Assembly: GCA_016744995.1 (NCBI GenBank)
Contig: JADGDG010000001.1
Coordinates: 846,011 to 910,010 of the forward strand
Source: Gammaproteobacteria bacterium
Lineage (GTDB): Bacteria; Pseudomonadota; Gammaproteobacteria; GRL18
Reading direction: 5' to 3'
Length of the DNA: 64,000 nucleotides
Shown here: positions 62,905 to 64,000 of the stretch, piece by piece
Layout of the letters: each line of letters opens with the position of its first letter
How positions within the stretch are numbered: the stretch's first letter is position 1
Program-made: the position numbers and the translations under genes
Notes under the pieces: model-generated
The model's database searches: none
What the model was told of the DNA's origin: nothing
What the model saw: only the letters and a program-made list of their open reading frames with translations

Positions 62905-63924
62905 ATGCCCACCCCAAGAAAACAACAAATCAGCCTTTCTGATACCCCGTTTTATCACTGTATTTCCCGCTGTGTCCGACGCACATTTCTCTGCGGTATT
63001 GATAGAGCAGCCAACAAAGACTACAGTCATCGTAAACAATGGATAATTGAGCGACTTGCCTTACTCTCAAACACTTTTGCCATTGAGGTTTGTGCCTTTG
63101 CCATTATGTCAAACCATACCCACACAGTCCTGAAAATCAATGAACACTTTGCCCTAGATTGGAGTGATGAACAAGTCATACAGCGCTGGGAACAGCTTTT
63201 TTCAATCCCTGTACTGGTTGAACGCTACTTTAATGGCGAATGTCACTCTGAGGCCGAGCAACACAAAGCACGAGAAACCATTGATGTCTTTAGACATCGT
63301 CTTATGGATATCAGCTGGTTTATGCGTTGTTTAAATGAGCCTATTGCTCGCCAGGCCAATGCCGAAGATAAATGCACAGGACGCTTCTGGGAAGGACGAT
63401 TTAAATGTCAGGCATTGCTGGATGAGCAAGCCATTCTCAGTTGTATGGTCTACGTAGACTTAAATCCCATCAGAGCAGATATTTGTAAGACACTGGAAAC
63501 TTCTGAGCACACATCCATTAAACAGCGTATTGAGCAAATCACCCAAACAAAAATAGTCAACCGCACTCACACCAATGCAACCGTCAAACTGTCATCTTTT
63601 ATTGGCAGCTCACTCAAAGCTAATGGGATTGCCTTTGACCTCAGGGATTATCTGGAACTGGCTGACTGGACGGGGCGTATTGCCCGAGAGGATAAACGCG
63701 GCTTTATTGACCCCGGCACACCCAACATCCTACAAAAACTGCAACTCGATGAACAAACCTGGTTGGAAACCGTTCAAGGATTTTCAAAAGGCTTTCACTC
63801 TTTTATTGGGCCAGAAGAACAATTGAAATCACTCTGTCAGAAACAAAAAAGACATTGGGTTAAAGGGATCAATGCTTGCAGGAAGCTATTTAAAACCCAC
63901 CTTCCTATTCCCATCACTACTTAA
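62905..63924 (+). CDS. RAYT / IS200-like Y1 transposase
   Basis: 339 residues with ribosome site GGAG. The HUH pair is in MSNHTHTVLK near residue 70, the fold start DTPFYHCISRCVRR and the later GRFWEGRFKCQALLDE and YVDLNPIRA blocks are typical of REP-associated tyrosine transposases. Single-strand DNA transposase or domesticated REP-processing enzyme. No matching terminal repeats were seen around it. It faces away from the cassette array. Confidence 0.85.
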   Translation: MPTPRKQQISLSDTPFYHCISRCVRRTFLCGIDRAANKDYSHRKQWIIERLALLSNTFAIEVCAFAIMSNHTHTVLKINEHFALDWSDEQVIQRWEQLFSIPVLVERYFNGECHSEAEQHKARETIDVFRHRLMDISWFMRCLNEPIARQANAEDKCTGRFWEGRFKCQALLDEQAILSCMVYVDLNPIRADICKTLETSEHTSIKQRIEQITQTKIVNRTHTNATVKLSSFIGSSLKANGIAFDLRDYLELADWTGRIAREDKRGFIDPGTPNILQKLQLDEQTWLETVQGFSKGFHSFIGPEEQLKSLCQKQKRHWVKGINACRKLFKTHLPIPITT

Positions 63925-64000
63925 AATTAACCGTTTACTCTTTTAGACTGTTTTGCAAAGTATTGCAGACTCTCCCCTGTCTGATGTTCTCGGTTTTACC

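Overview
The window is AT-rich and reads as a chromosome segment of a sulfur-oxidising gammaproteobacterium. Indicators are a reverse-type dissimilatory sulfite reductase alpha subunit (dsrA), the thiosulfate carrier pair soxYZ, a class I adenylate cyclase (cyaA), the argH / algZ-algR arrangement, and lptM-lysA. I cannot name the genus. The window carries many genes for signalling, including several c-di-GMP proteins, two very large hybrid kinases and a Ser/Thr kinase facing a PP2C phosphatase.

Layout. 0-4.2 kb: a LapD-like degenerate GGDEF/EAL protein (cut by the window edge) and an HD-GYP protein. 4.2-12.4 kb: AlkC-type DNA glycosylase, NhaD/ArsB-type antiporter with a CBS partner, zinc-ribbon protein, AraC regulator, DUF599 protein, membrane-anchored cold-shock protein, ychJ-lysA-lptM. 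12.5-17.6 kb: a sensor kinase, a sigma-54 response regulator and a second kinase. 17.7-20.7 kb: soxYZ behind a good sigma-54 promoter match, then cyaY, a dihaem cytochrome fused to DUF302, and a second DUF302 protein. 20.8-28.7 kb: two hybrid histidine kinases, the second with a periplasmic haem-type sensor and a C-terminal GGDEF. 28.7-36.7 kb: cyaA, a PAS/degenerate GGDEF protein, argH, algZ, algR. 36.7-39.5 kb: a long non-coding stretch beside a sigma-54 activator gene, holding two consecutive units of upstream boxes, sigma-54 promoter and intrinsic terminator, read here as two candidate small RNAs. 39.5-42.6 kb: dsrA alone (no dsrB) under an FNR-type box, a Rof-like gene, a cupin and an EamA transporter. 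42.6-50.2 kb: kinase/phosphatase pair, ArsM-like methyltransferase, coiled-coil protein, mutM. 50.5-57.3 kb: a Gld-type ABC exporter operon, then a hydantoinase A and a Nif3-like protein.

57.4-62.8 kb is an accessory region: small leftward genes separated by imperfect palindromes with the hallmarks of integron attC sites (paired core sites, extrahelical base in one arm, stop codon inside or next to the 5' core). No integrase is in the window. It is followed by a RAYT/IS200-like transposase gene.

The observations I would follow up first are the two sigma-54 small-RNA units between algR and dsrA, the orphan dsrA, the integron cassette array, and an 18-bp minisatellite found in three unrelated genes.
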